64,000 nucleotides of DNA from Climacium dendroides (GCA_950106755.1 OX467090.1:9424001-9488000); one strand, 5' to 3'; shown: positions 36,864 to 49,680, counted from the first letter of the stretch. Notes: a model not told the origin generated them from the sequence alone. Numbers and translations: made by a program.

Positions 36864-38670
36864 AAAAAGGACTCCTTCAATATGTTTGTCGGTAACTCCG
36901 TTCTCTGGGGAATCCAACTGCTCCAAGAATATGTCAAGGAGAGTTTTCTTTCCTTCTTTGGAGGGCTTCTTCCTTTGATCTTCCTTGTATTCATCAATCA
37001 TCTTCTTGTAGAACTTGTCCATGTGAGCTCAAAGCTTTTGAAATTGCTTGTTCAACCTTTGAAGGTCAAACCACTTTGGGACATTGAAGAAGTCTCCGAT
37101 ATAAATAGCACTGACACAAGTCTTCATTTCTTCTGCAAGCTCTAATAATTCCTAAATCCAATCAAGAAAAAATTGTAAAATGTCAAAATGAACCAAATGA
37201 GAGGTATATTTCCTCTAGAAACTATTGGACAATCTCAAATGTTCTACCAACAATGGCTATCAAAAGTTGAAATTTTGCAGTAAAAACACTTTTCATGTTT
37301 TATTAGACTGGCATTGAATTGATATTGACTTGAAAGAGGAGTTGGAAGGAAGAGTGAAACTAACAACAATCTTGCCATATTTGGAAACTTAACCAAATTT
37401 TGAAAAAGCATAATAGATGTCACTACCTGAATCGTTTTAGTGTTGCTCTCTTGTTCATTCATACCCAACCGTTTGTTGAAGATCATGCGTGATATGATAT
37501 TTATATTTAAGAAGCTCACATGTGTCTTCACACAACTAGGGCCATTCTCATTGGCTATTTTGTAAAGTGTGGATGCCATTTCTTCCATTCGTATATGTCG
37601 AGAAGATTCTAATTGCCTTGTGGACATGAGCTCTGTCACAAGGATTTTTCGCAAGAGTCGAATTGCAGGTGTCATTTCATGAAGCACCATATCTGAATGA
37701 TCATAAGTGAATTAAATTAGTCAACAATTGCTAGTTTTGTTACATTTATTGGCAAGACTTTGGGCACAAAAAAAATTGTGGCATTCATCACACAATAGCT
37801 CTAAAAAGAAATACCACATTGATAATAATGCTTAGTTTTTGCAATACTAATTATACACTCCAATACAAATGTCGATGTGAACACTATTTGATAACCATTG
37901 TAATTTTTTAGAAATGTTCATATTGACATATAATGTACTAAGACTAGGGACGAGCTTTACATTGAACTCTAATAGAGTTAATTGTAAATTTCATTTTGTA
38001 TTTGTAAACGGGTGTCAAAGAAAGGCTTATCTAAGTATAGTACATAAGAAACACAACACCAAACTCCATCGGTTGGTGCTCCAAAGAATTTTATCCCATA
38101 TTTTTCCCAAACTCCAACTAGTGGCCTTGCATTGTACACACTTTACAAATAACTCTAATAACTGCAAAATTATACAAAACTCTCCCTCAAAGATTTTGTA
38201 TGAAGCACCGCTAGCTATTCCCCAATACTGACAAATTAGGGTTTCGAGCTTCGATTCCCAAATTTCCGTTCTTGCTTTACACCTCGAGGACTGCCAATTT
38301 CTGATTTCCTCAAAGAAAAATGGGGTGTGGTAGAATGATTTCGGCAGCTTGGGTCGGGGGGCGGAAGGCGAAGTTGGCATCCTGGAGCTTGAGAAACTCT
38401 TTCGCCGCCTCCGCCGTGCTCGCCACGATGTAGAGCCGCTGCCCCAGCCACACGGACATGAGCGGCCCATACTGCGAAGCCAGCTCCGCCAAGCTGCGGT
38501 GAGGATGCGTGCCCAACAAATGCAACGAACCCACGATGGGCAGCGCTCGAGGACCTGGCGGCAAGTTCAGGTACTTGCTGCATTGTCGTCTCCGAAGCAA
38601 CATGCTTCCATGGATCACCAGCAGCGCCACAGTCACACCCTGCAAATTAATATTCATTCGCAGGAACGTC

Positions 38671-38865
38671 AATTTCGTTTAAATCGTCAATGCACGTCGT
38701 TCATCTGGCGTGGTCCTGTGCCAGAAATTGTGACCCAAAGCTACTCAAAGCTCTACGAACGAGGTCAGGTGTAAGTTTATGTTTCAAGCCGCGCGGCCTG
38801 AAAGTGCCGAAGTAATGGAATACACCAATTTCATGCGCCAATTTAAGAAAATCGACGTTAACTTG
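38671..38865. mobile_element. Degenerate MITE in P450 intron 1
   Basis: Ends resemble the DA1 intron MITE: TCAATTTCGTTTAAATCG at the left and CCAATTTAAGAAAATCGAC at the right, both imperfect. The interior also shares wording with the DA1 copy, for example a CCTGTGCCAGAAATTGTGAC tract compared with CCTGCGCCAAAAACTGTGAC. Confidence 0.55.
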
Positions 38866-40065
38866 GTGTGATTCTTGGGACCAGAAATTGTAACATTCAT
38901 GCACTCACAGCTTCAGAAAGTAGGACTGGTACAGAATTTTTAAATTTCAGGCTACGCGTCCTGCAAAGTGGCAAAGTCTGTTGTGAATTCAGCCAGTTTT
39001 TCGAAATTGAGGGAGATTGTGTATCTAAAATCCTGGATTTCCCTGCTCCTGGTGCAAAATCATCTGAAAAGCCTTGAATATAAATCCCACTAAGGGAAAC
39101 TACCGTGCATGATCTCCCTGCATATCAGATCTTGCGATTCTGTTTTACAGGTTTATACCAAATTGAGTACAAGATCTTCCCCAAAGTACAAGCTGTTGAC
39201 AAAGTTTTGGAATGTAATTCTGAAATTTCAAACCAGCTTTGACACCCCTGGCTACTTTGTTACGTGACTCTCAACACAGTTGAAGAGATGCCCTCAACTC
39301 AAGATTGTGCGCAAAGAAATCTAGAATTCTTTTTTGTGAACAATCTCGAGTTCATGAATCCCCAAAGCTACAAGAATGAAGAACACCTCCCATACAGACT
39401 GACTCTTTGCGCTGCATTCTCTGTACACAATACATGCTCTATATAGTTCTGATATTCCCTGTAGAGAACAATGAATGGTAATCTTCCTTTGCATCAATCC
39501 TTAAAGGACATTGTAAGTCCCATGGGCATTTTGAAAGTCAAAACTTGAATTTTCATATGGTTCTTGATTTTAAATGTTTTTAAGCTTGGCTAAAAAATGT
39601 AGCTACAAGATTTTTTTTTTTTAAATAATTAAAATTGTAATTTTTGGGACACTTTGACATGAAATGTTATTTAAGGGTTAAAAACAATCAGTGTTTCTCA
39701 AAGTCCATGTCCTAAAAAAAGTCCTATATGTAGGTCAATTTTGGAAATAATTAGGGAAAAATGGAAGCATGTCTAATAATATGAAAAATTGTACAACTAT
39801 ATTTCTGAAAATTTGAGAAATTTTTATTATTGAAAATTCTGAATATTCAAAATTATTCTAAAAAAGAATTTAGAAATAAGGAACACAATCACATATGAAT
39901 AGAAAAAATCAATTCATTTCATCAATTGGTCAAAAAATGAAGAAGAGCAACATGCTAAACTCCAAGTAAATCAAATCAAGCTACTAAATTGTCCAAATGC
40001 CAAAATTAAATTATTCCAACACCAAGGTGTCAAATTTGACTTGAACATACAACAATTTGAGAGTA

Positions 40066-40385
40066 TGGGGAATTTCGTTAAAATGACGGTATTCTATGTG
40101 CCACTTTTAAACTACCCACAGGACTACCCAGCCTTAACTGTAAAAGTGTCATCTATGAAAAATATAGATTTTAGAGATGTTGAACTTTTATAGATTTCAA
40201 AATCTAGAACTATTATAGATTTCAGAATTCCTAGTTTGAAAGTGACATTTAGGACAATTGTAGAATTCATACATTTAAGAATGGTATAGATTTTAGAAAT
40301 ATAGGACATTTGAACATTTCAAACTACCCAGTTTGAACCGTAAAAACTGGCAAAGTAGTGGACTTTCAAAAAAATTACAAATTGT
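40066..40385. mobile_element. Possible second MITE relative in P450 intron 1
   Basis: The left end GGGGAATTTCGTTAAAATG and the following tract match the left side of the 46466 element (ATTCTATGTGCCA compared with ATTCCATGTGCCA). The right end is too eroded to define, so the boundary is approximate. Confidence 0.4.
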
Positions 40386-41408
40386 CCATGCGTGTAATTC
40401 TGAAATTACAAACCAGACACCACTACTAACAGTATTTTACATGATTCCAACATTCTTGAAAGGCAACACCGTAGGCTGGCTAGGAATCGATCAAGAGATT
40501 CTTTTCGCGCACAATCTGGAGCTGCGAGAGTCTGGACAAGAACTGCACAGCAAGTGCTTCTCTCCACACCAAGAGCCAAACTTTTGAGTTCTTTTCGGTT
40601 GACACCCACAATGAAGAAGCTAAGGGTGAATACGTACTACACTCACAACTGCGCGCTAGGAAATGTTTTTAAGAACAGAAGAACCTCCGATCAAGGTGTT
40701 TCAACATAAGTTACAACCAAACTTTCGTGTACAGGAGGAACTAAGGCGGGGTGAGTTCGATCTCGATCACAATTGCATGCTACAAAATGGTTCGATCTAT
40801 ATCTACGCACAGGTTTCAAACGGAATTTGGCACCCGTCCTCGGTATACAAATGAGATCGAACATGCAAATAGGAACCCCCTCGATCGTCAGCAACGCCAA
40901 GTACTGTACGCACGTTAATAAATAAAAACACTCCAAATGTTATTCCAAAGAAACGTGCGAGTTCACCTTGAGTACAGTACAGCATCATTCATTTAATTTC
41001 CCTACAAGCTTGCAAACGTTCAATTCGATCACCGAATGAGGATGCTTATGAATTTCGATCGAGCTCGTTTTGACAATTGATCAAACAGATTGAAGGATAT
41101 GGAGGCTGGACAACATTACGAAGTTGCAGGAAGTGAGAAGAGTGTGGAACTTACCAAAATGAGAGTCTCAGTTGTGGAAGCCATGGTCGCCACAATTGAA
41201 AGTTGATCGCGGAAAATTAAGGAGCTCCGGGCTTCCGGTCCAAGACTGTGACAATGGCAAGTTGGTTCTTCAGAAAAGTCGCCTTGTTTGAGTTTGAGAA
41301 ACAGTGCAAAAATATCTTGCGATGCTAAGTGATCCACTGGCCGGATTGAGTGGTGGTTGGGGATGATGACCACCACTGTCTGTATTTAGAATTAGGCCAG
41401 GTTTATAC

Positions 41409-43665
41409 GCCGGACGTTAAACACCCCCCCTCGAGCAAAAGGGGGGCTGTCAGGTGCAGTGCTCCTCCTCCGTTCCCTCGCTCCCTTGGCTCCTCCTCTT
41501 CTCCCTCCCTCTCCTGCTCCCTTGCTCCCTCCCTTCCTTGACTCCTATTCTTTGGCCAGGGTTTCTTCAACCTCAACCTCGTGTCTTTGTCTTTATCCCC
41601 TAATTATCCAAGGCACCAAATTTTCGCGTTTCAAATATTGTGAAGTTAAATAAAGCTTTAAGAATCAATTTTCTTTTCCTATGTGATCTCTAACATGTCT
41701 AGTTTGAATTTGTACGGTTACAATTCAAAAAAAATTGATTCAACTTACCAAAATGTTGGCTTTTGTTCAATTTAAAGCAAATCTCGAGAAGCTAAAAACA
41801 AGCCTTAAGCATTTAGGGGTTAAATGTTTTCTTTTGCATCAAATGTTTAACTTAAATTTTCATTCAAATACTTCTTAAATAACCATTCATTCCAAAAGCA
41901 TGGTTATAGTCTTCATCAATAATTTTTTTAAACAAATTCAACCATAGGATTCTTTGGTTAACTTGTATAAGTACATTGTTCTAAGATTATAAAATGACTT
42001 TTACTACCAATTGCAAGTTCAATGTACTAAAATTTAACTTTAAAAGTAGGCTTCACTAGCGCTTCTAAATGGTGAAGGCTTTTGTATTTCAACATTTTTA
42101 GAAAAGAAATATGTATACGCTATAACTTGTCCATGTAGTCAATATGTTGAAAAAGTCAATATGTTCAAAAATCTTTCAAATTTCTTTTCACATATGAAAT
42201 CTACAAAGTTGGTCACCCCAAAAATATATGAGGTTATAAGGCCCAACATGCACAACCCCAATCAATTTATGGCTTTCCAAAATCTATTCTATAATTTTTT
42301 TGAATGAATTTCTTATGTGATTTTTTTTTCACAATCTAGTATTTGAGGCTCATTTCCAAGAACCCTCAATACTACATGAAGTCAAGATTGCAATGGGTAG
42401 CCTTGCACAAAATCTTGAATAGAAAAATCATAATCATCCATTTTTTAAATCGGATTTTTAATTTAATGCTAAAATTAAACTTCAAATAGAGTTTTGCAAA
42501 AATATCATACTACTAAAATCATAACTCCCTCTGTATTATCACAAATGCTACTATTAATACTAGGGGCTCGTGCTTGCTCTACTACGCATTTATTGTATCA
42601 CATATTAGTAAAATTTTGATATATTTGAATAGAATGCATTATAATGATTTCAATAAGTCTTTAAAATAATTATTTTAAATATTTTGTAAAAATATTTTCA
42701 ATCATGCATATATAGAAATTGTATATTCACACAATGTGATATTACAAAAATAGAGTAGCAATTTGCAATCACTTTTGTAATATCACTTTTTACAAAGGGT
42801 GATATTATAAAAATAATATAGTTATTGCAATTCAAGTGATATTAAAGAGGATCCATAGGATGATATTATAGAGGTAGCAAATCCATTGCTTCTCTTGGCT
42901 TTACACTTCTTTGCACTTCTATGATTTTGTGCTTTTGTGAGCTTTGAGCTTTCATGATTTCAATTTTCTATTGCTACTACTGAATGATTTTGAGAAATTT
43001 ATTCAATTGAAGTAATTTTGGATTCCACAACAATTAAGTTGTTCACAAAGTTTTTGAGATTTATAAGTTTTTCTTTTCATTCTTCAATTTGGGTTGCCAT
43101 TTTTTGTAACAATGGAGTCAAATTTCTAATGCATTTTAATGTATGTGTATCTTTTATAGTATTTACCATTGCATATGTTTCATTCATCATTCATTAAATT
43201 TCTATTGTATATTTCAATATATGCTTACTTATAAAAAAAAATTATACAAAGATTTTAGTCATTTTTATTTGAAGATTTATTGAAATTTTTGTTATGCATT
43301 CTATCTAATACATAAAAATTCTTATAAAATTCTAATGATGAATGTGTAGCATAGCAAGCACCAACTGCTAGTAAACTACTAAAAATAGAAAGTTGGTTAG
43401 GTTTTATTTAACTTCACAATATTTGAAATGTGAAAATTTGGTACTTTAGACAATTAGGGATTAAACACAAATACACAAAGTTGAGGTTGAAAAAAATCTG
43501 TAGCCAAAGGATAGGAGTCAAGCAAGGGAGCAGGAGAGGGAGGGAGAAGAGGAGCCAAGGTAGGGAGCGAAGGGAACAGAGGGAGGGAACGGAGGAGGAG
43601 CAGGCCCCACCACTGCGCTTGACAAGCACCCCGCTTTTGCTCGAGGGGGGGGGTTAACGTCCGGC
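41409..43665. mobile_element. Mutator-like element (MULE), non-autonomous, with nested Helitron
   Basis: Long terminal inverted repeats (about 41409-41656 and 43403-43665) begin GCCGGACGTTAA. The arms match over ~250 bp with small indels, including a CTCCCTCC-type pyrimidine-rich tract. The element is flanked by the 9-bp direct repeat GGTTTATAC (41400-41408 and 43666-43674), the target-site signature of Mutator-like transposons. The interior encodes no transposase. It contains AT-rich sequence resembling dispersed repeats elsewhere and an intact-ended Helitron-like copy. Inserted upstream of the P450 start codon. Confidence 0.9.
42505..43371 (+). mobile_element. Helitron-like element, copy 3 (nested in the MULE)
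   Basis: Starts TCATACTACTAAAATC after an A and ends CAACTGCTAG before a T. It is 867 bp and collinear with copy 1 at 3374-4243, including the small internal open frame (with a frameshift here). Same family, opposite orientation on the window. Confidence 0.68.
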
Positions 43666-43691
43666 GGTTTATACTAGCTCTCAGAGCTGAG

Positions 43692-44021
43692 CTAATGGCA
43701 GGCTCCATTGGGCTTCCGGACCTCCAGGTTCCGGAGGTCCGGGGGCTCCATTGAGCTCAAGATACGGTTTGGAGGTCTGGCCTGACCTCCAGGCTCCGGT
43801 CCTTGCAATTCGGAATTGCAAGAGGGCAAGTCGGATCCCCTTTTTAGAATGCAAACAAACTCATTTACTCGTTGTAGTGAATTCGAGACAAACTGATTTA
43901 CTTCCTGTAGTGAATTCGTGACCTGGCTGCAGAGAGCCTTCTTCATGTGCAATAAGTTTGTGCCAAAGTAATAAGCCTTGTCAAGTTCTTCAATCACATT
44001 TTTTGCCATACATCTGAACAT
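43692..44021 (-). other. Unassigned 109-codon open frame with 11-residue repeat
   Basis: An open frame in a GC-richer patch just beyond the MULE. It contains two adjacent 11-residue units (NSLQEVNQFVS and NSLQRVNEFVC) produced by a 33-bp direct duplication. A palindromic tract CCGGACCTCC / GGAGGTCCGG sits at 43716-43742. Some wording recurs near 44520-44600. No family recognised; could be a gene fragment or part of a retroelement. Not called as a gene. Confidence 0.25.
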
Positions 44022-46465
44022 TGTTCTTGCTGGATCCTTAATAATCTACCTTTGACACTAAAATTTCTAAGAACAAATAATCCCAACGGTATTCAATAAT
44101 CTCAAGGGCTAATTTTGTAATGTGTTTCCATTGTAACTTAATTTTCTTTTTCTCCATAACTTTGTCCATACCCTTTATGCAAAGTTAATAATTACACCTA
44201 AAGTACACAATTAACCTAGAAAAATAAGTTATAAATTACACTTAACTTTGAAAAATTCCACAAGGTGTTCTTTAACTTGGAATTTGATGAAAGTACCACC
44301 GTTGGATTCATACTACAGACTATTTTCCAGAGATGTTTTTTAATTTTAAAAAATAACTGAATTCCTGATGGGAAGCTGAATAAAAAAGGGGTAGCCGTTC
44401 AAAGAGGGGCCGGTAAAAGAACTTGGTTGCTTCATTCATGAGCTGTCAAGCCCAGATGGTAACTAAATTAACCTGGTGTTTTCAATGCCTGACCAAAAAG
44501 GTAGTGTTTCCCCTTTGGTACAAGGAAACCAATGGAGCCTCCCCTACCAGATCGGAGGTCTGGGCCCCCGTCCAGGCTTCAAACCTCCGGACTGCAATGG
44601 AGCCTGGTTCTTAGGCTTGATGGAAGGCTGGCCCGATTTGCCTTTAATGTGGCTTCAATTCATCACTTTGACCCTAAATAATGCAACAATGCTAACATGT
44701 GAGCCTAAAAAACGGCCTATGAGCCTTGAGTTTTGAGCCTAGGTAGATGTAAGTAGGTATTCTATAACTATGAAAGGTGCTTATAAAATACATTTGTATA
44801 ACATAAATACTTTATAATCATGGAAGGTACTTATAATATAAACACCTATGACATAAACATCCTACAACCATGATAGGTGCTTATAACTTAAGCTTATAGG
44901 CCCAAGATCCTAGGCTCACCCCTCCTAAATAATGTAAAGTGTTGAGGCCAAATTTCCAATTCATTACTCCAATCCTAGTTAATCCCTAAAGAACCAAGGC
45001 CATTTTTCTGCCCAAAACCACTCAAAAGTGTCATTTCTGCTTCATTCACTTAAGGAAACAAACAAACAAAAATTAGAATCTAACCATAGGATCTTGTACT
45101 TTACTTGTCTAAAAATCATGTGGTAAAACACTAGCTTGCAATATCAAATAACTATGATTGCCATTTGCAGAATATTTTTGCACTATGGACTTTGAATTAA
45201 AAAACTTTTGTGTTGAAGAATTGAATTGAAAGTCTAGAAATTTAAAAAAAATTTAAATACTTGATTTCATTCTTTAAAAAATTATTAAGTAGAAGTAGGT
45301 TCTTGATTGAAAGAAAAGCTAATCGTCAATAGCTCTAAGATGAGATTGGAACACAATAATCCCAACAATGAGATTATTTTAGGAAGCAAACGTAACCTTG
45401 TTAGACAATTATTATTTTTTAAATTATAAATATTGCATTTAGAAGTGAATCCTATAAGTTGTTTTTTTGAAAAGATGCTTAGGTTGCCCTAAAAACATGA
45501 TTGTCCATAACTTTCACATCACTAATCCAAATGAAACATTTGAATCAAAACTTCACATGTAGACAAAAATAAGATCTATAAGAAAACAAATTTAATATAT
45601 TTTAAGTTTTTGTGAATTTCTTTTTTTGCCCAATGACATGAAAATTGTATTTAGAATGGCATAACTTTTGTTCTTGAGTACCAATTGAAATTAAAATTAT
45701 ATTCCCACAAAGCTAGTAAATTTTTCTATTATATCATAAAAAATTTGAAAAATTTCACCAAAAATTGAGGTCATATGAACTTGCCCAATCTCTTTAGAGT
45801 CCTCCAAGGAGATGTAAAGTATTTAGGCCTAATTCTAAGGCCAAATTTTTGATTAAAGTGCTTTTGTATTTTCCTAATTCTCGATTAAAAAAATATATCA
45901 CATGCATTATTTCTTCCTATTTTTTTATTTCAAAAATAAAAGAAAAAGTGAATTTTTTTTGGAGGGAGGTTCTTTTTCTTCTTGTTTTTTCTATTTCAAA
46001 ATAGATGAGAGAGTTTAAAAAAATTCAAACCTTTTCTTTTCTCTTCCTTTCTCTATTTAAAAAAGAAATACATATTGTTTTTTCACTTCTTTTGTTAGTT
46101 CTAAACTTCTAGAACTATAAACTTTCTTTACCATATTCTTTTTTCAAGTATCTACCATGAGAATTGGTGAAAACACATATCATCTCACAAATGTCAAAAT
46201 CTAGCATAACTTCAACAATGACTTTTATGTATAGATTTGTGTTTGTACAAAAAATTTCATTATTAAGCATGTAATTTACCAAAATTTGTGTTTGTCCTAT
46301 AGCATGTAATTTGTGTATGTACTAAAAAACAACATCTCATGTTCAATTAAGAACAACTCTACCAAATAAACATGTATCAAATACCAAATAAAAATAAACA
46401 TCTCATGTTCAATTAAGAACAATTTTATAGACAATGTTTATTTTATTGTATATTTCTTCTACCAT
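44022..46465. other. Repeat-rich intergenic DNA, no gene seen
   Basis: Mostly AT-rich with a GC-richer island at about 44400-44660. The near-core TTAATCCCTAAAGAACC lies near 44981. A 66-bp-offset duplication of ACATCTCATGTTCAATTAAG begins near 46331 and 46397. No credible coding frame. Confidence 0.45.
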
Positions 46466-46758
46466 GGGGAATTTCATTAAAATGGCGATATTCCATGTGC
46501 CATTTTCACAGTGTGTTGTTCCCACAGTTCAAATTGGGCGGTCTGAAATCTATTAGTGTCCTACATTTGTGAACTCTGTACCACTATTGGATGTATTAAA
46601 TCTAGGAAAGATATAGATTTCAAACAAATCGGTTTTAAAAATCTACATATTTCTTAGATTTTAAAAATCTAGGATGCTAGTAGAGTTTAGACCACCTGAT
46701 CTGAACTGTGAGAATGCCAAAGTCACAGAATAATCGCCATTTTAATGAAATTCCGCAT
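46466..46758. mobile_element. Foldback MITE, ~290 bp
   Basis: Inverted ends GGAATTTCATTAAAATGGCG and CGCCATTTTAATGAAATTCC are perfect over 20 bp. Related to the CAATTTCGTTAAA family in the DA1 and P450 introns. Internal pieces also pair imperfectly. Target duplication not clear. Confidence 0.75.
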
Positions 46759-47244
46759 TACCCTAGTATTCCCACACTCATCCCTAGTGCTCCCAAACTA
46801 AAATATTGATAATAGAACTCCAAAAAAATTTCAACAATGCAAATGGGAGGAAATTTCTTGAGCTCACAATTAATAAGCATGCACCAAAAAAAGAAAACAA
46901 AAGACTTTGCATTAGTAGATGGTGGAGATTTGTACAATCCAATAGAGGAGCCCAATCCGGCCCCAATCCAACACTAGATGGGAACTGGAGCCACCCAAAA
47001 CCACGTCCTGATTGCTCCCTTAGGGCTGGAAGGTTTGGTGTCAAAACCATGCCATTTGAGGCAATATATAGGATGAATTGTGATTTCAATCCTGCCCTAG
47101 TATAAAGCCCTTGGGCAGAACTTGGAAAAAATTGAATGATTCTATTAATTAAAATTTGGAGAGTTTCATCCAGCCTTCAATTTGGCCGAAAGTATAAACA
47201 AGGCCTTATTTTAGACAATATAGACTACAAAAAGCACTTAGGTA

Positions 47245-47715
47245 CTTCACTATACCTTGTAATCCATATATAACTTTTTAATTTATGGGCTATTTAGCTA
47301 TTATTTTACAATAGATGTACCCCTATTTTTTCTACTTCTATTTTTTGCCCATTTTCCTATACCTTGTGCTAGTTCAAATTGAAATTTGAGGCATTTTAAA
47401 AACATGTTCCTATTGTAATTCCAAAATTTATATGTAGTTTCAAGGTTGATTAGTTTAACATCTATATTATAATTACCATTGAACACAACCTACACAAGCA
47501 ATAACTAATGCAGTGTGTCCTTGAAATTTTTTTGCTACAAATCTGAATTGGAACAAATGAGGAGATAAGAATCCAAAATGAATGTGATATTTCCTACCTA
47601 ATACATGGATGAATGCTAAAATTTGGAGCAATACTATAACATTTTATATCACCTCTTCGGCACTTCATAAAAAATGAAAAAAAGCCTTGATACTATCTAT
47701 CCACAACGCTTCCAT
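47245..47715 (-). repeat. Dispersed repeat, copy B
   Basis: Reverse-complement match of 34465-35100 without the 29-bp minisatellite. Non-coding. Confidence 0.75.
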
Positions 47716-49547
47716 ACTTGTGGCTCCAAAAAAGTAATGCTATAGTAACTTGACTATTTTTAAATTATTAGCTTCAACATTTAAAACGTACCCTATAATA
47801 GGTCTCACATTGTCTTTAAATCTATAATGAACTACCCAGGACACTATTTAGAAGACATGCTATTTCATCTTTGAAAAATTAAATTATAAAATTTGTACAT
47901 TTTCAATGGCAAAATAGAACAATTGGAGTAGAGGATTTTGAAGTTTGTCTACATGGTCATAGGCTTTGACATTTCAAGATTAAAAACTCTTGAAGATATG
48001 TGTCAAATACACTAGATTTGAGACTAGATCTTTGTGAGGAGGAAAAATCATATTGCAAATTCATTTTCAAAAATTATGAAGTAAAATTTGAAATGGTTTA
48101 ATTTGATTATTCTAACAAATGTTATGCCCTTTAATTACATTTTTGGTTACTATAATTTTAGATTTGACATCTAGTAAGAGGATTGAAAGAATTCAAATTA
48201 CCTTGAAAAATTTAACATCATCATGTTGAAACATTATAATCTTTCATGTGTAATTGTTGTCATCATAATTCCATAATTTTTTATGAAAATTTCATAGCAC
48301 ATCTAGATTCAACTCGTGCCAAATACCAAAAAGTAGAAGTTAAAAGTATTTTGGTGTATAGGTTGCCCATGAGGTTGTCCTATATACATATTTAAATAAA
48401 TATCTCCATGGTTAAAAGCTTTTCTATGAAGAAGATTAAAATCTATTAAAGTTTGTAGTTAACTTCTAAAGCACAAATCTCAAATCATTAGATCTAATTT
48501 GAATAAAAAGAAAAAGAATTATGGAGTGTGAAAGCCTCGTAATGCTACATTGTCATAAGCCCTCGCATAAGCTCCAACAATCTTGATGTGGAATGCTCTA
48601 ATCTCATACTAATATTGCCTTTCTACCCAATTTCTTTTATACATGATTATATATGATCAGGTACCATTCTAGTATATCCATATTAAGATTTTAGAACTCT
48701 TAAAAATTCCAAAATATCAATGAAAATTGGTTTATGTCATCCCCACTTTTACAATGTTTTGTTTGTTGGTAGTTTTAAAAGTATTTTTTAATATTTGTCA
48801 CAAAGAACTTAAGAGATCCAACAAAATTTTTAAAAAAAAGAAAAAAAAGGCACCTTTTGGAACATCTCTTTACTAAAAGAGCATCGATCTGCATATATCT
48901 TATCAACTGCATTGCTAGTTCTTGACTCATTTTTTCAAACTAATTCACTGCACCTCACCTAAAATTTCATCATAGCTAGTTCTCTCTCAATAGTACATAT
49001 AAGCATAACCATTTGTTGGTCTTGATAAAACATTACCAACAAAGCATGACAAAATCAGATGCTAATAATAGCAATGAATAACAATTTTTCATGACCCACA
49101 CCTTCAAGTGCCATTAGAGACCATTACAACATTGTTGATGTAGTGTAGAGCCCAAGACATCCATAAATAATTTTACATTGAAACTATTCTCACCATACAT
49201 GTTCTTTTTTTCTAAAGTAGGATACTAAGGAGTTTAGGAAAAAGATCCTATTTTGCTCGTTCCAAGTGATTTTAAGAGGACCAGGGCCTCACCTGCACCC
49301 ATACACAAAACCAACAATTAGTATGTTTTCATGCGCATGCGAGGTGTCTTAAGCCCAAGGTCACTTGTTATCGTTTTCACCTAAAATAACTCAAATGAAA
49401 ACAAAGCATAAAATCCTTAGTACAATCCATACTCTATACCACATGAAATAGAATCCAAATAAAAAACCTGACTATTTGATGTTGACTGTGTAGAAGCCAT
49501 TGTTTGCCAAGTTTTTCTGTTCACAGTTGCACAAGAGGCACCCGAGC
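47716..49547. other. AT-rich intergenic DNA, no gene seen
   Basis: Low GC; no supported ORF, RNA gene or defined element boundary. Confidence 0.5.
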
Positions 49548-49680
49548 AGAGATGCTTGAACTTCCAACAAGCGAGGAGTAGGCAAAGGACCAAAGATGCT
49601 TGAACTTCCAACAAGCGAGGAGCAGGCAAAGGACCAGAGATGCTTGAACTTCCAGCAAGTGAAGAGCGAGCAGAGCCGCA
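49548..49680. repeat. Minisatellite, 44 bp x 3
   Basis: Units starting GATGCTTGAACTTCCAACAA at 49551, 49595 and 49639 with few differences. GC-rich compared with surroundings. Confidence 0.9.

Larger units (their letters stand above)
38640..41154 (-). other. P450 intron 1 (2.5 kb)
   Basis: Joins a 10-codon first exon (donor GTAAGT after TTG) to exon 2 (acceptor TTTGCAG). Holds two degenerate MITE relatives and no further gene. Unusually long compared with most introns in this window. Confidence 0.6.
35314..41184 (-). pseudogene. CYP71-clan cytochrome P450, probable pseudogene
   Basis: Recognisable exons in transcript order: 41184-41155 (MASTTETLIL), 38639 to about 38320, 37692-37427, 37151-36864, 35937-35314. 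Joined, they would give about 500 residues, a normal P450 length. Seen: N-terminal anchor across the exon 1-2 join, hinge LPPGPRALP, helix-I AGGIDTTT, KETLR (ExxR), FDPERFL, haem loop PFGSGRRQCPG and a proper C-terminus. Defects: an in-frame TGA at 37031-37029 in exon 4 where relatives usually have a residue before xHMDKF; no GT donor before exon 2 runs into a stop at 38312-38310; helix-C WxxxR reads IRLLR, so the conserved Trp is missing. The stop could come from a CGA-to-TGA change. Family-level substrate cannot be told. A Mutator-like element lies 224 bp upstream of the start. Confidence 0.82.

Noticed and set aside
46806..47105. 99-codon frame in a GC-richer patch
   Set aside because: No domain, no splice support, lies in repeat-rich DNA; perhaps a fragment.
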